A stretch of 55,975 bases of DNA. Source: Phoronis australis (taxonomy: Eukaryota; Phoronida; Phoronidae). The notes under the pieces are model-generated. The model worked only from the letters and a program-made list of their open reading frames with translations, ran no database searches and was not told where the DNA came from. This document shows positions 12,331 to 25,544 of the stretch, in pieces. Position numbers and translations under genes: made by a program. The stretch is from positions 140,851-196,825 of the forward strand of contig NMRA01000647.1 in assembly GCA_002633005.1 (NCBI GenBank). The letters are read 5' to 3'. Position 1 is the first letter of the stretch; each line of letters opens with the position of its first letter.

Positions 12331-14484
12331 CTGTGAAGGTGAATTGAACCCGAAATTTTTAAAAATTATCTTCAAAATTGACTAAATATGCCAGCAGAAC
12401 AGGCCACAAATGTGTTGGAGATAATCCTCACCACTGACATCCACACAGACACACGTCTGGTACGACTCATAATCAATGTGTATGACATACCTGAGTAAAT
12501 GATGTCACTTCAAAGATTACTCAGAGCAATAAACGCCCACGCCTTTGGTCAAAAAACACCTGTTGCCGTGATGACATACTAGTAGGCCACTCACAGTGTC
12601 CCTCAATCAGGCTTTAGGTCACACTGTTAAATTGTTTGATAGGGTTTGGTTTAGATTCAGCTGAGTGGACTTCCAGGTGAATTCAAATAGTAACCAGTTT
12701 CAGTTAAAATGCAATGACATCACTTTGGATGAACATATATACAGAGCTGACAAGAGTTACATTACAGTCAAAAACATGGTTTAAATGCTAGTCTTCAATG
12801 AGCATGCTGGTCTGTTCAAATATTCACTGAACTGTTAACTTTTTAACAACAGGAACTTGAAACTCTATACTTATGACCTTCATCACTTTATAATTCAGTT
12901 GGCTATTTTAGGACATCAGACACAGCAGAAAAGTACTACTATGATCAATAAATGCTGTTAGGATACAGAACAACAATGAACTGATTGAGAGCTGCTGTGG
13001 ATGAACTTGTGTTCCTACTCAGAAAGTGAAAGGGTTCAAGAAGGCGACTTTTAACAAAATATTGCCTTTTGAAACATTCAGTTCAGTCTATAGTCTACCA
13101 GACATTACCTTAATTGCACTAATGGTGAAAAATCTTAACTTTTGGAATGGGAATACTGAATACAAACCCAAAATTCAACATTCAAGCCTCACTGACCAAC
13201 ACTTCTGTGGCCACCATACTGTTAGGACCTGTAGGCTAGTACAGTAAGCTCCTGAGCATTGACTCCTAATACTCCCTTTTTGTTCTCGTGATTTTGCGAT
13301 TATGAGGGATCTTGCTTTCTCACAAGAAACTAGGTCTAACAAATGCACTCCAGCAGTGCATAGCAGGAAACGATCAACAAGACGGGATTCGCCTTGAAGG
13401 GATCTAACTTATGGACACCCTGGCTCAAATTTAAGACACTCTACAGGTAGCTTGGATCATGCTCTGTTGCATTTGGATACCCAAGTACTTGTAAGCACTG
13501 GTGTCTCTTTCAAAGTGTTAACAACAGCTATGATAAGGATAGTCAAGATGTGATGTACTTATAAGGAAACAAAAAACTTTATTGCAGACTCATGTCTCCA
13601 CAACATAACAAAGATTTGACTTGGAGTCATGAAAGAGCAATCACACGTCACTGATCACCGACTATCTGAGAAATTGGGTAACCTGTTTCGGAGAGCCTGT
13701 TTGGAAATTTCATGGATGAACCTCTGGCCACAAATTCGAAATAATGTTCTTTAGTACTCTGATAAATCAGGCTTGTGAAGATTTAAAGCAAATGAAAACG
13801 CAGAATTTAAAACATTCAAAATGTACACAAAAGTGCACCTACCCTCATATCTAGATATTAATTCTGCTTTAACAAACACTAGTGTGAGCAGTACTAGCAT
13901 AATCAGAGGAAGTTTGCTCTAGTTGAGATTAATACTATTGTATGAAGATATATACTTAAATGTTTATCTTCACCTCCTATTGTCCCTTAAGGTCAGCTAT
14001 GTGTACATTTGTGTGCTGCCTAGTAATAACTGCACAATATTCCAGTGCAAAGAGAGACAAGAGCTTGAAAATATTAATTAACCAAATGAAAGCGACACTG
14101 TGCATTATTTCCTAGTTTCACTTTGTCCATTAGTTTCAGAGACCTGGGTAGTTAGCACACTTGTGAGCCATATCATCACAAAAAATAACCATTCAAAACC
14201 TGTTTCGTCAGTCTTACAGAACTCAACACAGGGAAATTATTTCTGCAACATTCCCATAATAGGGAAATTGGATGACTCATTTTATGATATTTTAGTGAGA
14301 AACAAAACACTGTCATTGAAAATAATGTTCAGTGTCGTATCTCCAGCATGAAATGTACTTCGTCAGTGGAATGCGTGAATTCTGGGGCAAATGAAACACG
14401 CACACTCAAACAACAAGCAGCTAATTTTTTGATGACCAAGAGACATGACTGAATTTAAGTATTCCGTTGCCATTTATAGGACAT
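12331..14484. other. No gene recognised
   Basis: Short open frames only, with no splice-consistent exon and no recognisable protein motif on either strand. It could contain a 5' UTR exon or regulatory DNA of the minus-strand SOCS6/7 gene. Confidence 0.5.
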
Positions 14485-15090
14485 TACAGTGCTAGACAGT
14501 ACCACTGTCTCAACAGACCCATTAGAGACAGTGGCCATCCCATAGGCCCTTCGTGAACCGGATGCTTTTCCGCAAATTATGCTCACATTGATTAAATCAT
14601 CAAAATCGTGTTGCCACAAGTACTTGTTTCGCATAGAGGAGCACCTTAGGAGGCCACTGATGTCTTTAATTCCTTCTAACTCAAGCAAATACGTACTCAC
14701 ACAATCAAACTTTTCTTTCGAACAGTTCTTCGTTCAGCTGCCAATTTGGGCTCATGCCAGGGGATATGACGTCATATGTCATGACTCCTGGCGCAGGCAG
14801 TGTAGAAATGGCGAGTTGCTGACTTATTGGGAAACTTAACGAAGAATCAGTGCAAAAAAGTTTGATTATGAGAGTATTTGTTCGAGCTACGAAGAGTTAA
14901 ATACATCAACGGTCTCCTAAGGTGTGCCAAAAAGGTGTTTAAATCGCAACATTATTTTTATGGTTTAATCAGAGTGAGGCATAATTTGCTGAAAATGTTT
15001 CGGCGTATGGAGGGTCTATGGCATGACCACCATCTCTATACTGGGGCCAGTTGAGATGGTGGCACTGTCTAATTAGGATGCAGGACTGTA
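14485..15090. mobile_element. Foldback element, two ~260-bp inverted arms
   Basis: The left arm (about 14485-14745) and right arm (about 14825-15090) are inverted copies. GCAAATTATGCTCAC in the left arm pairs with GTGAGGCATAATTTGC in the right. ACCTTAGGAGGCCACTGATG pairs with a matching segment near 14915, and AGTTCTTCGTTCAG with CTTAACGAAGAATC. The roughly 80-bp spacer includes a TGACGTCATATGTCATGAC palindrome. A third, single-arm copy is at about 51805-52095. Arms are diverged (roughly 70-75% by eye), so the element is old. One arm keeps a minus-strand open frame (LELEGIKDISGLL), and the 51.8 kb copy keeps a related one (LELEGHKDIDGLL), so the arms may derive from coding sequence. Confidence 0.7.
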
Positions 15091-15873
15091 TTACTGCGAT
15101 GCTGTCCACCATTTTATGATATTCAGTATGACGACTGATTAGTACACACAAGTGTGTGGGTAGAAAACTATGAGAACTCGCCTGTCACTCTTGGACTCGG
15201 AGCACATTTCTCATCACTAGGTGCATCTAGCAACTCAAACTCTGAATGACAGTCATGTGTGTTTACCTTTGAGCAGATAACTTAACCAAGTCTTCTACAA
15301 CACAGACAGCTACTCCAAATGACCTTGATTCTGTTTTAACAGCACAGGCTAGTATAATACAAGTTAAGCTATGCCTTATGCCGATTTGTCATTCCAGTAC
15401 ACGCACTATCGGCGACCTCATGAACTCGGTCAGGGCGCAGACGTCATTTGATTTTGATCATTAAAATAATTAAATGTACATTGACCTTGAAGACGACATC
15501 AAATGTATTGTTGTGCCCTCCCTTCTAGTTCTACTCAGACTCCGGACCACTAATGCTTCGGCGGAGACGGATTAATAACACTTCCCACTTCCTACGCTCA
15601 GTTTTGGTCGCCGCACTTTTTCTGTCATCTGACAATGACATAATCTGATAATCAGCCTGAATCGCGGGATAACCTGCGATGCCGAATGGCCACCTTTTAG
15701 AGGCTTTGGACAGTAGGCCTGACAAGATATCAAACGGTTATTGTGAAATGTAAAACAGTGAGCACTTACAATCAAGTTTCAAGAGACCATTTTAGCGTGA
15801 TCTGTGACAGTCGAACCCCACGCAGTGACGACTTCCTTGTGTTGTGTTGTGGGTGACCCTTTCACAGGACAAC

Positions 15874-15944
15874 TCGTCCCCAAGCCTCAAGATGGCGCTG
15901 ATCGCCAAATGGCCCATCAGCGTCATCTTGAGGTTTGGGGACGA
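15874..15944. repeat. Hairpin-forming inverted repeat, 29-bp arms
   Basis: Arms 15874-15902 and 15916-15944 are inverted copies with 27 of 29 matches, separated by 13 nt. The left arm contains CCTCAAGATGGCGCTGAT; its AAGATGGCG core resembles the YY1 promoter motif. It may be a small MITE remnant or part of a promoter. Nothing coding is recognised around it. Confidence 0.75.
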
Positions 15945-18900
15945 AGCTGTTAGGGATATTTCCTGCGTGGCTAGACAGTTCGTTTTCAGTGAGTTGCCTG
16001 GTCTTAGATTTAAATTCGAACCTTTGACTTGCGTTGACCCGCGCATGAAGCGAAATTGACACATTTTGTGCTTTTTTCCACACCGATCGCTCGATAGACC
16101 AGCCAGTCCCCCATTTATTTCCAAATATGTGATTATTACAGATCACAGATCGTACAAGTTCAAAGTAACTGGAAAAGGGGGCCATAGAAGTGTGAGATAG
16201 TGACCTCCTGGTAAACTACAGTACAACATCTAAAACTAATTTACCAGAACGAAATCATTCTTAATCTCACCATCTACAATACATAAAGTATAAATATAAA
16301 CTGAATCTAGTTTTAACAACTTAATTAACTACGGCAATAACATTTATCAAATTATGACTGGATGTACGTGTATGTATTTTATATCAATCCAAAAGCTAAG
16401 ATTCAGTTCCGAATTAATATGAGTGATATGATATTACTTTAAAATGAGACATAAATAACGCGTCTAAAACAATATCGACTAGAAAGGGTAATATACAGAG
16501 AATATGCTGGCAAATATGCTTAAATATAATAAGGAGATGAAAGATTGAGAAAGGATAGGACCACCGTTTATTACAGACCTTTGAAAATAACATAATTGTC
16601 TACATCTACATTATACGTGGAAATAATTTTATATTATAATACTATAACGAAATGCTTACTTACTATAAGAATGGAGAAATGTCATGTGAGGCAATTAGTG
16701 TGCTTTTAGAACGCCGGGTTGTTGAAAACATTAAGTGAAACTGACTGTTCACTGTCGGTGGCTGTGAGACCATTCCAGAGTCAGGTCCCGGCTCTTACTG
16801 TAAAGGCCCTATACCCAAGGTCAGTTCTACTGTATAATATACTGATGATGTGTAAATTTCCGATGTTCGTTGAATTATAGTATACTTAGTATACATTAAC
16901 TGCAAATTTTGAGGAAGCGTTTTTATTTGGCTTGATACATTTTTATTAATTGTAAGAAGTTTACTAAATCAATCAATTTTAAGGTTCTGAACCCCGTGAA
17001 ATAAAGAAGTTGTATGTGCATAAAATGTTTCTTTCGCAACTATTCTTAGGGTTCTCTTGTGCAACAGAAATAATGAATTAAGTGTTGTGATACACCGTGT
17101 AGCCGCACGACTAAAAAATCGCAGTTTCGGGAGTTGAGGCGGAAATTTGAGCCTTACGGTGTTCGCTTATATACGCGCTTAGTTCTCAAGTCAATCCAAA
17201 GATAATGAATAATCTATGACCAATTAATTACTAACTTTGGCGGAAGCTCAGTTTCCAGTTCGACAAAAAGTGGTCAACAACACGGACAGCTCACTCACGG
17301 AGTTACAAGAAATTTCCAAAAAAAAATTCCAAAATTACGCCCATAAAAGGGCGTATTTTCGCTAGTTGTTTGGATAATCTGAAGGATTCTTCTAAAATAC
17401 GTACGAAATAAGTTCTTCACTGTAAAGTTTATTTGTTTTGGCAAGATATTTTGTGATGGGAATTGCAATTTCACTCAAACGACTATCAATTAACAACCAT
17501 AGGGTTATTTGCGGCAACTAGCCGTACATGTATTAACACAGTATACAGATTTAACCTACTGGTATTTGCTGAATGTGAACTTTACCGAATTCTTACTAGT
17601 AGCTTACAACTACAAACTAGCAAAACATGGCGAAGAGAGAAAATTCAAGTTAGAGAACCGAGTACTTCAGTGAGTTACCCGTCCTGGCCAGCCAGGACAT
17701 AGTTTGCACAGTAGATCGTCCAATTCAAACACATTTGAAAATTACGTGCACTTAACCATTCTTTCATGTACACTTTCAAATCACGAGAAAATTTGTAAAG
17801 TACAACTTTTGAAAGCAAAAGTAGGCTGAGCACTCAAAAATAACGAAGACATATTTTGCTCTGTTTTCGTTGTTTTATGGAAATTGTATATCACTTGATA
17901 AAAATTAAGATCCTGACAGAGAGCATCAGTTGCTGCGGTACGTTTCCTGTTTGAAATTATATGACTCTTTATATTTACCCACCCAGCCCTTGGAGGGTAT
18001 CCGTTGATGGCATCCATGCGGCCATCCTTTTTGTGGCTGCCAGCAACCGGAAGGCTTGGGGACCCAGCAAAAATGTTTTAACAATTAACCCCACTTTATA
18101 GCGCGTATTCTCCTCGTTAAACCTGATGAAGTCCCGTTTAAATGTCATAAGTTGTGAGAAGCTCTTGACAATTGTATCATCTCTAATTTTTTATTTTTTT
18201 TTTTACCCAGAAAGCATATCATTAATGAACAGTAGATACGGCTGGGGTTGGGTAGCCCCAACTACGTATCTTTACAACTTACTAGAGTATAATACATCGT
18301 CTTAATTAAACAAACAAGTATCTGGAAATTACTCCTAATGATTGGGCGAATAATTAGCCGAGAATAATATGAAAGGGGGGGAAACGGGAAGGGGAAGGAC
18401 TTTCATACACTCATTCACACTCACATTCACACGATTTAGTTAACTTAACTTATGTTTGCATTTACGTAGGTGCATATTTATGAAAAGGTCAATTTTCTTA
18501 GTAAGCTAACGAAAGATTAAAAAAGCGGCATGCCAATGTATACGAAGTTAAAATGACACTCGACTTCTTGAGTTTAGTTTGCCTATGTTCCACTGGAGTG
18601 AATTTAACTTAAATGTCATTATAAAACTCCACCGAATTCATCCGAGAGTTGCCGGAAAATTCACTGACAAAAAGTGACCCGGGCTTAGTAAGTCAGCCTG
18701 GAGTTCATAGTTTCTAAACAGATAATACGTTGGGTTATTCATTCAGTTTTTATTACGCTTCTTATTCCATGCACGACACGGCACAAGGTCAAAATTTCAG
18801 ACATAACAGTTTTGGTATGAGGAAATAGAATTCTCGACAAGCTCTGTTATTCGTGATTGTAATTAGGTTTTGAAAGTGCAGTGTTTACAATGAGTTCTCA

Positions 18901-19682
18901 CTAATTAGTTAGGAGCACCACAGACTGAGTCAGTAATCACACTCGGGCCTGTGATGCACAACTTGAGTACAATCGCACTTCGCCCGATTCCCTGAGACAA
19001 TGATGTTGCCCCCCTTATGGGGCCGGACTGGGTGTGGGCCACCCAGTCGACCCGGCCCTCGATCGACACTATGACGACCCCCGGCCAAGACGCCCTCGAC
19101 CCGGCCCGACAGTGTGGCAATGTAGTAGGTATCTGTGCGCTTTTTACATGTTTCGTAATCTTTTTACGTCGCTGGGTGACTTCAGTAACTATTCTATCAA
19201 GCTTTAATTGTGACTCGGAGACTAGCCGCTAGAATTTGCACTGAGTACGTAGTTTCCGGCTGCCTGCTCGCGAGCAGGCGACAGAGTTTTGGTCGAGGGT
19301 TGCAGTTATCAAATGAAGAGAAGCCTGCTTTCATTGATTCATTTCCATTTTGTTATCATTGTTCATCAAGGGAGTCTTGAGGTACTGTTCCATACAATTA
19401 GCCATTCAAGTTCACTAAGTTAGCTTTAACTCTTCATACGTACCGGTACATATGCATGTTCGTAAATCACTTGTCATGTAGTTGTAGTTTCATGATTGTG
19501 TGTATCTGCCATAACCTCACGGAGAGGATCGTTACAGAAATAAACATGTTCTATGTTCTAAATCTGTGTTCTATGTTCTAAGCATTCCCGTGCTAGAGCT
19601 TTATGGTAAGTGGTGTACACCAATCCGCGACAACGAAAGACCCTGGCTTCCCTAGCGGCCAACGATGGAGTGAAAAGAAAGT
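15945..19682. other. No gene recognised, AT-rich intergenic DNA
   Basis: Read in both strands, this stretch gives only short unsupported frames. A more GC-rich patch at about 18930-19110 (GGGGCCGGACTGGGTGTGGG) has open frames on both strands but no flanking splice logic or known motif. A 20-bp duplication (TGTTCTATGTTCTAA) lies at about 19545-19580. Confidence 0.5.
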
Positions 19683-19690
19683 TATATAAG
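19683..19690 (+). promoter_or_regulatory. Candidate TATA box of TspO-like gene 1
   Basis: TATATAAG lies about 250 bp upstream of the ATG at 19932. A start site near 19713 would leave a 5' UTR of about 220 nt. This rests on the motif and distance only. Confidence 0.45.
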
Positions 19691-19931
19691 TTTTCCCGTC
19701 GCTTGCCGCGTACACAAGAGGGCTGAGTCAAGAGTAAACAGAGTTTACCCTGGTATAACTCATTGTTTGCATAAAGCTGTACAAAACTCCTGAGCCTTAA
19801 AGCTGACGAACATTTGTGTGATATCGGTCGCATTTTGAAGACGTTTGTATTCAGTACACGCCTTCGTCACCAAATCTAGTCAATATAGCTGCCATATTTT
19901 TTGTATCAAAGAACGAATTTCTATTTCAAAG

Positions 19932-22864
19932 ATGACTGCAGAGATTGAAGAACAAGTAAGTAGACTAATTATAAATGTATGTATTGATTGTTGGATCGTC
20001 TTTCTTGGTCGCTGAACATGAAAGAAGCTTCGACAAACTCGGGACAGGTGGACCGGCAGTCGACTGCGCGTCTCAGCTCGCCGTAACTAGAGATTCACTG
20101 ACCATAAGGATGAAAATTAAGTCAGGAGCTTAGACAAATGCATGGATATATTTTATTAAATTACTAATTAATTAATAAATTTCCCATAAGTGAATAATGT
20201 AGGGGACAGTTCGCTGCTTTGGCGTTGTCTTTTTACTTTGTGTGACATCGCAATCCACTATGGGAAACTGGAAATCTTTTCGTTATATTTTGTCTTATAC
20301 TATTTACTATACAGTGTAACTACGAATTACACGTTGAACAGTGGCTTGCCTGCAAAAAGCTTTACGTGTTTTCAGAACGCCAAATACATGATACGTGAGA
20401 TCGAAAAACTTCGGGGGGGGGGGGGGGGNGAACCCCCCCCCCCCCTCTATTTGGCGATGTGGGTAAAAAAAGTCCGCCTCAGAGAAACAAAAAGTCCTAA
20501 AGAGTAGAAAACGAGACAAAACCCTATTAGAAAGGCAGGGACTACCAAAATTCGGCGAATGAACAATTCATAGCTCTGAATGTACCCGTTTTATTTTAAA
20601 GTCCGTATTCTCAAAAATTTGAGCCCCCCATTTATTAGGCTGGGTGCGCACATGTACAAGATGATTGTATTGATGATTTTGTCCTTGAATGACACTTATG
20701 TTGATTCATTAACTTTTATTTACAGAAGGCGGGAAAACGTGGCCACAAACCTCTTCTAGCGTTTTTGATCCTCTTCACTCTCATCTTCCTGATATTTATC
20801 GTAGCTATAAACTATTTGTCGACGACACCTATTGGGAGGAGTTCAGGTAAGACGATGTACATGTAGGTCACTGAGAGGGTGTACACTTAGTGATTAGACT
20901 CATTACGTTTTGAAAACTCTTCACCTTTGTGCTAACTCAATTTTTATATTATTGATATATCATGACAGTTGCGTTAAAATACCATTGATGAACATTGCAA
21001 AATTATATAAAAGTTTCCTAAAATTTGAGGTCACGATTTAATTCCTCATATGCAGCACCACCGATCTCTGAACCCTTCATTTTTAGTTGCATTCGTCATT
21101 GTACATGGCAAACCCATGGACTGAGTGGAGATCAGTAGATCAGGTAGTGCGTCAACAAAAAGATTCAAACACCGCCGCTAACTTGATTTATCCCGCTGTT
21201 TCTTCTTGATCCGGGTAATTACTGCTGCGTCAGGATTTCAAAGTAATAAAAAGAATGGGCTTCAAGAAATATCCAGCGGCCCAATAAAAGTTGTGTTTGA
21301 TGTCTGCTAAACTTTTTCGAATAATTTTGAATATCCTAGCCAGTGACGTCTTGTACAAGTAGCAAACGTGTCAAGTTCACTGTGTCGCCTGCAAGACTTA
21401 GCACTGTTACAGTATTTTTAAAGGAAAATGAATAATGAATATGCAAAAATGGACCCACTTATGGTGGAATACCCGAAAGCCACTTACATGGATTCCGCAC
21501 TTTGAGAACCAGATTGATTCATTGGAGAAAATTGGTTATCAAACTGGTTTTCAAAATGTTGAACACTTGTAAGTGACTATTACTCATTTCCAGTCTCAAG
21601 GATTTTAATTTAGCAAGTGTTTCGTGTCATTCAAAATTTGTTGCATGGATGTCTTCAGCACTTTAGCCCTGATTGGCGCCATTAAGGCTAATTTTGCCTC
21701 TAATCATCGGGATTGTAGAATAATGATACCGTACTCCGCCGGCGGAGCTCCACTGCATGAATACCGCGTTTACAGCGGTGCTTGCAGAAATCTCATTATC
21801 ATATCCGGTGTGTTCCCTAAACGCTCATTTAATAGAAACAATTACTTACAGACTATGCGAAAACAGTTTAATCTTTGAATGTACCTTTTTTACCCACTTC
21901 ATAAGACTCGATAATAAAGTGAACTTGTACATGTGAACACCTCAGGAGAAAAGCTGCAGGGTGGGAAAACTTCCCTGACCAAGGCTCAGCGTTAACGTAG
22001 TTAACATGCAACTCTTTTGCTGATTTTGTAGGTCTTTTCCTCAACTCGACTACCGAGGTGTCAAACAAGCACTATGTGGAGATAACGCCAGCAGGATGGG
22101 TCTTCACCATTTGGCTTGTCATATACGCGTGGCAATTATTGTGGCTGTTATACGCTGTGGCCGGACTTTTCAGGAAGAACCACGATGGGGCACCCTTATA
22201 CGCTCACCCGGAAACACAGTCACCAGTCATGTACTTGAGTTATTTAATCAACCTGGGCTGCAACTTGGCATGGATGTTGTTGTTCGATCGTCAGTATATC
22301 GGTTGGTGTCTTATTCCAATTGCCTTGCTTCCATTTACACTCTACGTCTGCATGGTCTTGTCACACAGACGACTCATGCAGTACGGCCACGAAATGACGC
22401 AAAACGGCATGAGGATAGACATTTGGATGATTCGAATTTTCATCCAAAACGGGATGGGAATCTACGCCACGTGGACCTCGATCGCCTGTCTCATCAATTT
22501 CGCCATGGTTCTAACGTACAGAGCCAATTTCGACCAAAGCTTAGCTTGTACCATATCATTATCCATACTCATGGTGGAGGTTACAGCTTGGTTTATACTC
22601 GACGTAGTTGTCTTCGAGCGCTACACAAGATATCTCGTAACCCCATACGCTGTCGTTTGCATTGCCCTTGCTGGAAGTCTTGCGAAGAACTACAACGCAA
22701 CAGCCAACAACACAATCGCCACGGTGGTTTTACTCGTGGTGGGTATAGCGGCTACTGTTGTGAAAGTAGTCATGTTATTTTACCGCCATTTCACTCGACC
22801 CGTATTCAGTAATGGAAATGAAAAACACGAAGCCACCAAAGAGGAGGAAGACACCAGAATGTAA
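19932..22864 (+). CDS. TspO-like polytopic membrane protein, paralogue 1 (325 aa)
   Basis: Exons 19932-19955, 20726-20846 and 22032-22864 join at GT/AG sites with matching phases (0 and 1). The product starts MTAEIEEQ, has one hydrophobic segment in exon 2 (about residues 17-38) and seven in exon 3 (about 71-95, 113-133, 140-159, 190-212, 218-243, 249-267, 276-300). The signature EITPAGWVFTIWLVIYAWQ resembles bacterial tryptophan-rich proteins of the TspO/MBR superfamily (TPAG-x-FxIWGxIY). That is a distant, by-eye assignment, and ligand and function are unknown. Sequons NST (residue 53), NAT (270) and NNT (274) fall in loops that would share one side if the N-terminus is cytosolic. The tail is charged (KEEEDTRM). 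It is the most diverged of the three paralogues here and the only one on the plus strand. Confidence 0.85.
20411..20656 (-). mobile_element. MITE family A, copy 1, in intron 1 of TspO-like gene 1
   Basis: The right end reads GGCTGGGTGCGCACATG, the reverse complement of the left end of copy 2 at 25182. Internal phrases shared with the copies at 25182 and 42707 include CGAGACAAAA, AAAAAGTCC and TTCGGCGAATG. The left end is a 16-G run, an N at 20429, then a 13-C run, so this end may be mis-sequenced or mis-assembled. No coding capacity. Confidence 0.7.
20413..20445. repeat. G16-N-C13 homopolymer junction with an ambiguous base
   Basis: A run of 16 G is followed by N (20429), GAA and 13 C. A second poly-G run ending in N is at 46373-46383. 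These are likely consensus ambiguities at homopolymers rather than real gaps, but lengths here should not be trusted. Confidence 0.85.
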
Positions 22865-24208
22865 ATGTGTAACGTTAACACCAATGTAGAACGTTAGTTT
22901 CGTCAATTGAATGATATTACTAAAATATAAACATTTCGTAACTTCCAGTCCTGTTTGTGTTTTTAACAAGTGTGCGGAGTTTCCGCTGAATCTTCGATTC
23001 AAGATATCTGTAATTGTGTTCAGTGAGCCTTAGTTGGGTTTTAATTGTTCAAAACAACCATTTGCCTTGTTTTGACAAGTGACTACATTGCCATCATTTA
23101 TAGCATTGTATATCACAAAAAAAAAATCTAACCAATACTCCAATCTAAAGTGTTGGTTGACCAACTAACCACAAACGTGAATTCAACATCCCCAAAACGA
23201 TAAAATAAGAGAAACGCGGCTTTAACTGAAAGTTTCTTGGAACCACGGAGATCAGTGTGACGTAGGAACGTACAAAACAGCATTGGTAACAAACTTGTGG
23301 ACTCCTAAACGTACTTGTATCTCAGAGCTCGAGTGCGCAGAATTTCCCATTTTGTAAACCTGAAGAACATTCACAACTCGAGACCAAGCTTTCAAAGTAT
23401 CTCGTGAATATATTGAAACCCAAGCCGCTCCAGTGTATAGTTTTATTGATAACAGTTCACAGTGCTGGTAAAGCAAAAACTTGGGCCTTAACACATACAA
23501 AAATAATTCAATTAGCACGCAAACTGAATCTATGCACATCAAAACCTGACAAGGGATACGTGTACCATTTAACCCGACAGACTGTCGTTTTGATTATATA
23601 TGGTTCTGCTTTCCCCTGATCCATTTCGAGAGCTGTGCCTCACTGCCTGAAAAGGAAAATCCTTCTGCTTGCATCGTTTTCAACGAATTTTTTATCTGTT
23701 TTCCAGTGTGTCTAAGTAGTAGTAAAACCGTTCCTGAAACTTACCCCAGCACCACGCTTTTACTGTTACAATCATAAAATCAGCCTTTTTATAGTTATAT
23801 ACTTCATTGGTCCATGTCGCATAAATACAAGATAACAAATGCACACTGGCAAAAAACAAATTCAAACACTTATGACACACCCTCGCACTCAACTATATAC
23901 CCATCTACACTGCCCTGAGAGCTGTTTAGAAAAGGGTTATCGAGCCAATTTCCCCAGAATACCTGCAATTTGTCTACTAGGTGTCATTTTTAATAAAATG
24001 CTTCGTCTCGTTCGCCTTTATATTTTAACGAATGATAGGAAATTTGGCATTACTTCCATATATGTTGATATCTCATTCAGTACCAGTATACTTTGCAGAA
24101 AAGTACGAGTCGTTACTATTATTTAATTTATTTGAAGTAAATGGATAACGTTTCGCCAGCGTCTGCTGACTTTTTCAAGCCTGTGCGACCTCCTTATGAT
24201 GGAGTGAG
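22865..24208. other. 3' flank of TspO-like gene 1, no further gene seen
   Basis: It presumably contains the 3' UTR of the gene ending at 22864. Remaining open frames are short and lack splice or motif support on both strands. Confidence 0.5.
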
Positions 24209-25544
24209 TTCAAGGTGTTCCATCGAAATGGTGGAACCCCGGTGTAAAACAGACTTCCGCACCTTCAAAACAGTGAACCAGCCAGAAAAGCATTTCAACC
24301 CCGACCTTTAAAACAGCAACCCCGAAGATCGAACAGGACACCCGGGTACGGAAACACTACACTGTCTGTCAAACATTGTTTGTCTCTAGGAAATACTACA
24401 TTGGTACTCTTATAGTACTTTGTGTTCATACAACATGTATCATTTTCACATTTTGATTAAAAAATAATTCTTCCTACTTTGAATAGTTGTTGTGATGTGT
24501 TGTTTTACTATATGACAATTTTAGATATCTTATGACCATTATTCTATTGCGGCTAAAGTTTTGTTGTAATGTTTCGCGTCGGCTTTCTGCGCCGTGAAAT
24601 ATTAAGTTGCCTAAATGTATTGGCCATTTTTTTTCTCCAATTCTTCAATCATCTGTTCTTCTTTCACGAGGTAGCGTAAACGTCACAACAAATTATCGGA
24701 ATAGGTTTCATTTCCTTACAAAATTTTAATATTTTATTACCAGTAAACCGAATTTCAGAACAAAGTTGCTGCAGTTATCCGCCAAAAAGAGTGTGAATGC
24801 GCTGAGTTCCAAAAACAAAACATTATTTCGACTTTCGACTGCAGTTCTTTATAATTGACCTCATGTTCGTTGATTAACTTGTGGAGAGTACATTATTTAC
24901 GACAAAATAAATTTCCTGACTTTGAAATGGACCGCGAGAATTATTCACTCGAAAGACCCGCACCGTCACCAATTTCACCGTTCTTGTCCTCAAAAAAGTG
25001 TACGTCAACTCCCTATCGATCTTTAAAACGGAATTTGGAATCGTAGTTTCTGAACTCAACGCACTCACACTCTTGTTGGCGGATCATCCCTGTGACCTTT
25101 GTGTTTGACAGAAAGTGCGGAAGTGGTGTTTCGGTGTCCGGGTATCCTGTTCGATCCTGGGGCTCCTGTTTTAAAGGCCAGTACATGCGCGCACCCAGCC
25201 TTTAATACGGAGGGGCTCGAATTTCTGTCGATGTGGACCTTTTGCTAACAAAAAAGCGGGAGGTCTAACAAAAAAGGGGTACCAGCTACACTTGGCGTCT
25301 GCGCCTTTTTCCTGGACTTTTGTCTCGTTTTCTCGGACTTTTTGTTTCTCTGAGGCGGACCTTCTTGCCCACTTTGCCATATAGGCGGCTCTTTCGAGCT
25401 CCCCGAGCCCCGCCCCCATGGATGCGCGAATGCAGTGTTCGTGTTTTTCGGGCTGGTTAGTTGTTTTGAAGGTGCGGGAGTATATTTTCGACTCCGTGAT
25501 ATCTGTTTTACACCGGGGTTACAATTTCGATGGAGAATCTTGAA
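24209..25544. mobile_element. Foldback (long-TIR) DNA transposon, ~1.3 kb, non-autonomous
   Basis: The left arm (about 24209-24377) and right arm (about 25108-25544, interrupted) are inverted copies. CCCCGGTGTAAAACAGA on the left answers TCTGTTTTACACCGGGG on the right. CACCTTCAAAACA answers TGTTTTGAAGGTG, and CGAACAGGACACCCGGGTAC answers GTGTCCGGGTATCCTGTTCG. The right arm is split by the MITE at 25182-25433. No transposase frame is visible in the 24380-25100 interior. Confidence 0.8.
25182..25433 (+). mobile_element. MITE family A, copy 2, nested in a foldback element
   Basis: It begins TACATGCGCGCACCCAGCC and ends near CCATGGATGCGCGAATG, so the termini are imperfectly inverted. It interrupts the right arm of the surrounding foldback transposon, and the flanking arm halves rejoin cleanly when it is removed. 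The internal GGGGCTCGAATTT and CTTTTGTCTCGTTTT are shared with copies at 20411 and 42707. The minus-strand open frame through it is not a gene. Confidence 0.8.

Noticed and set aside
14455-14839. Genes on both strands at 14.5-14.8 kb
   Set aside because: The sequence is one arm of a foldback repeat with other diverged copies, so the frames are repeat-derived.
18905-19232. GC-richer overlapping frames as an exon
   Set aside because: Open on both strands with no splice sites, start context or known motif; likely compositional.
22096-22812. 238-codon open frame in a second frame of TspO-like gene 1
   Set aside because: Overlaps the membrane-protein exon in another frame; composition is arbitrary and His/Arg rich.
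25171-25419. Minus-strand 82-codon gene
   Set aside because: Coincides with a non-coding MITE that has two other copies in the window.
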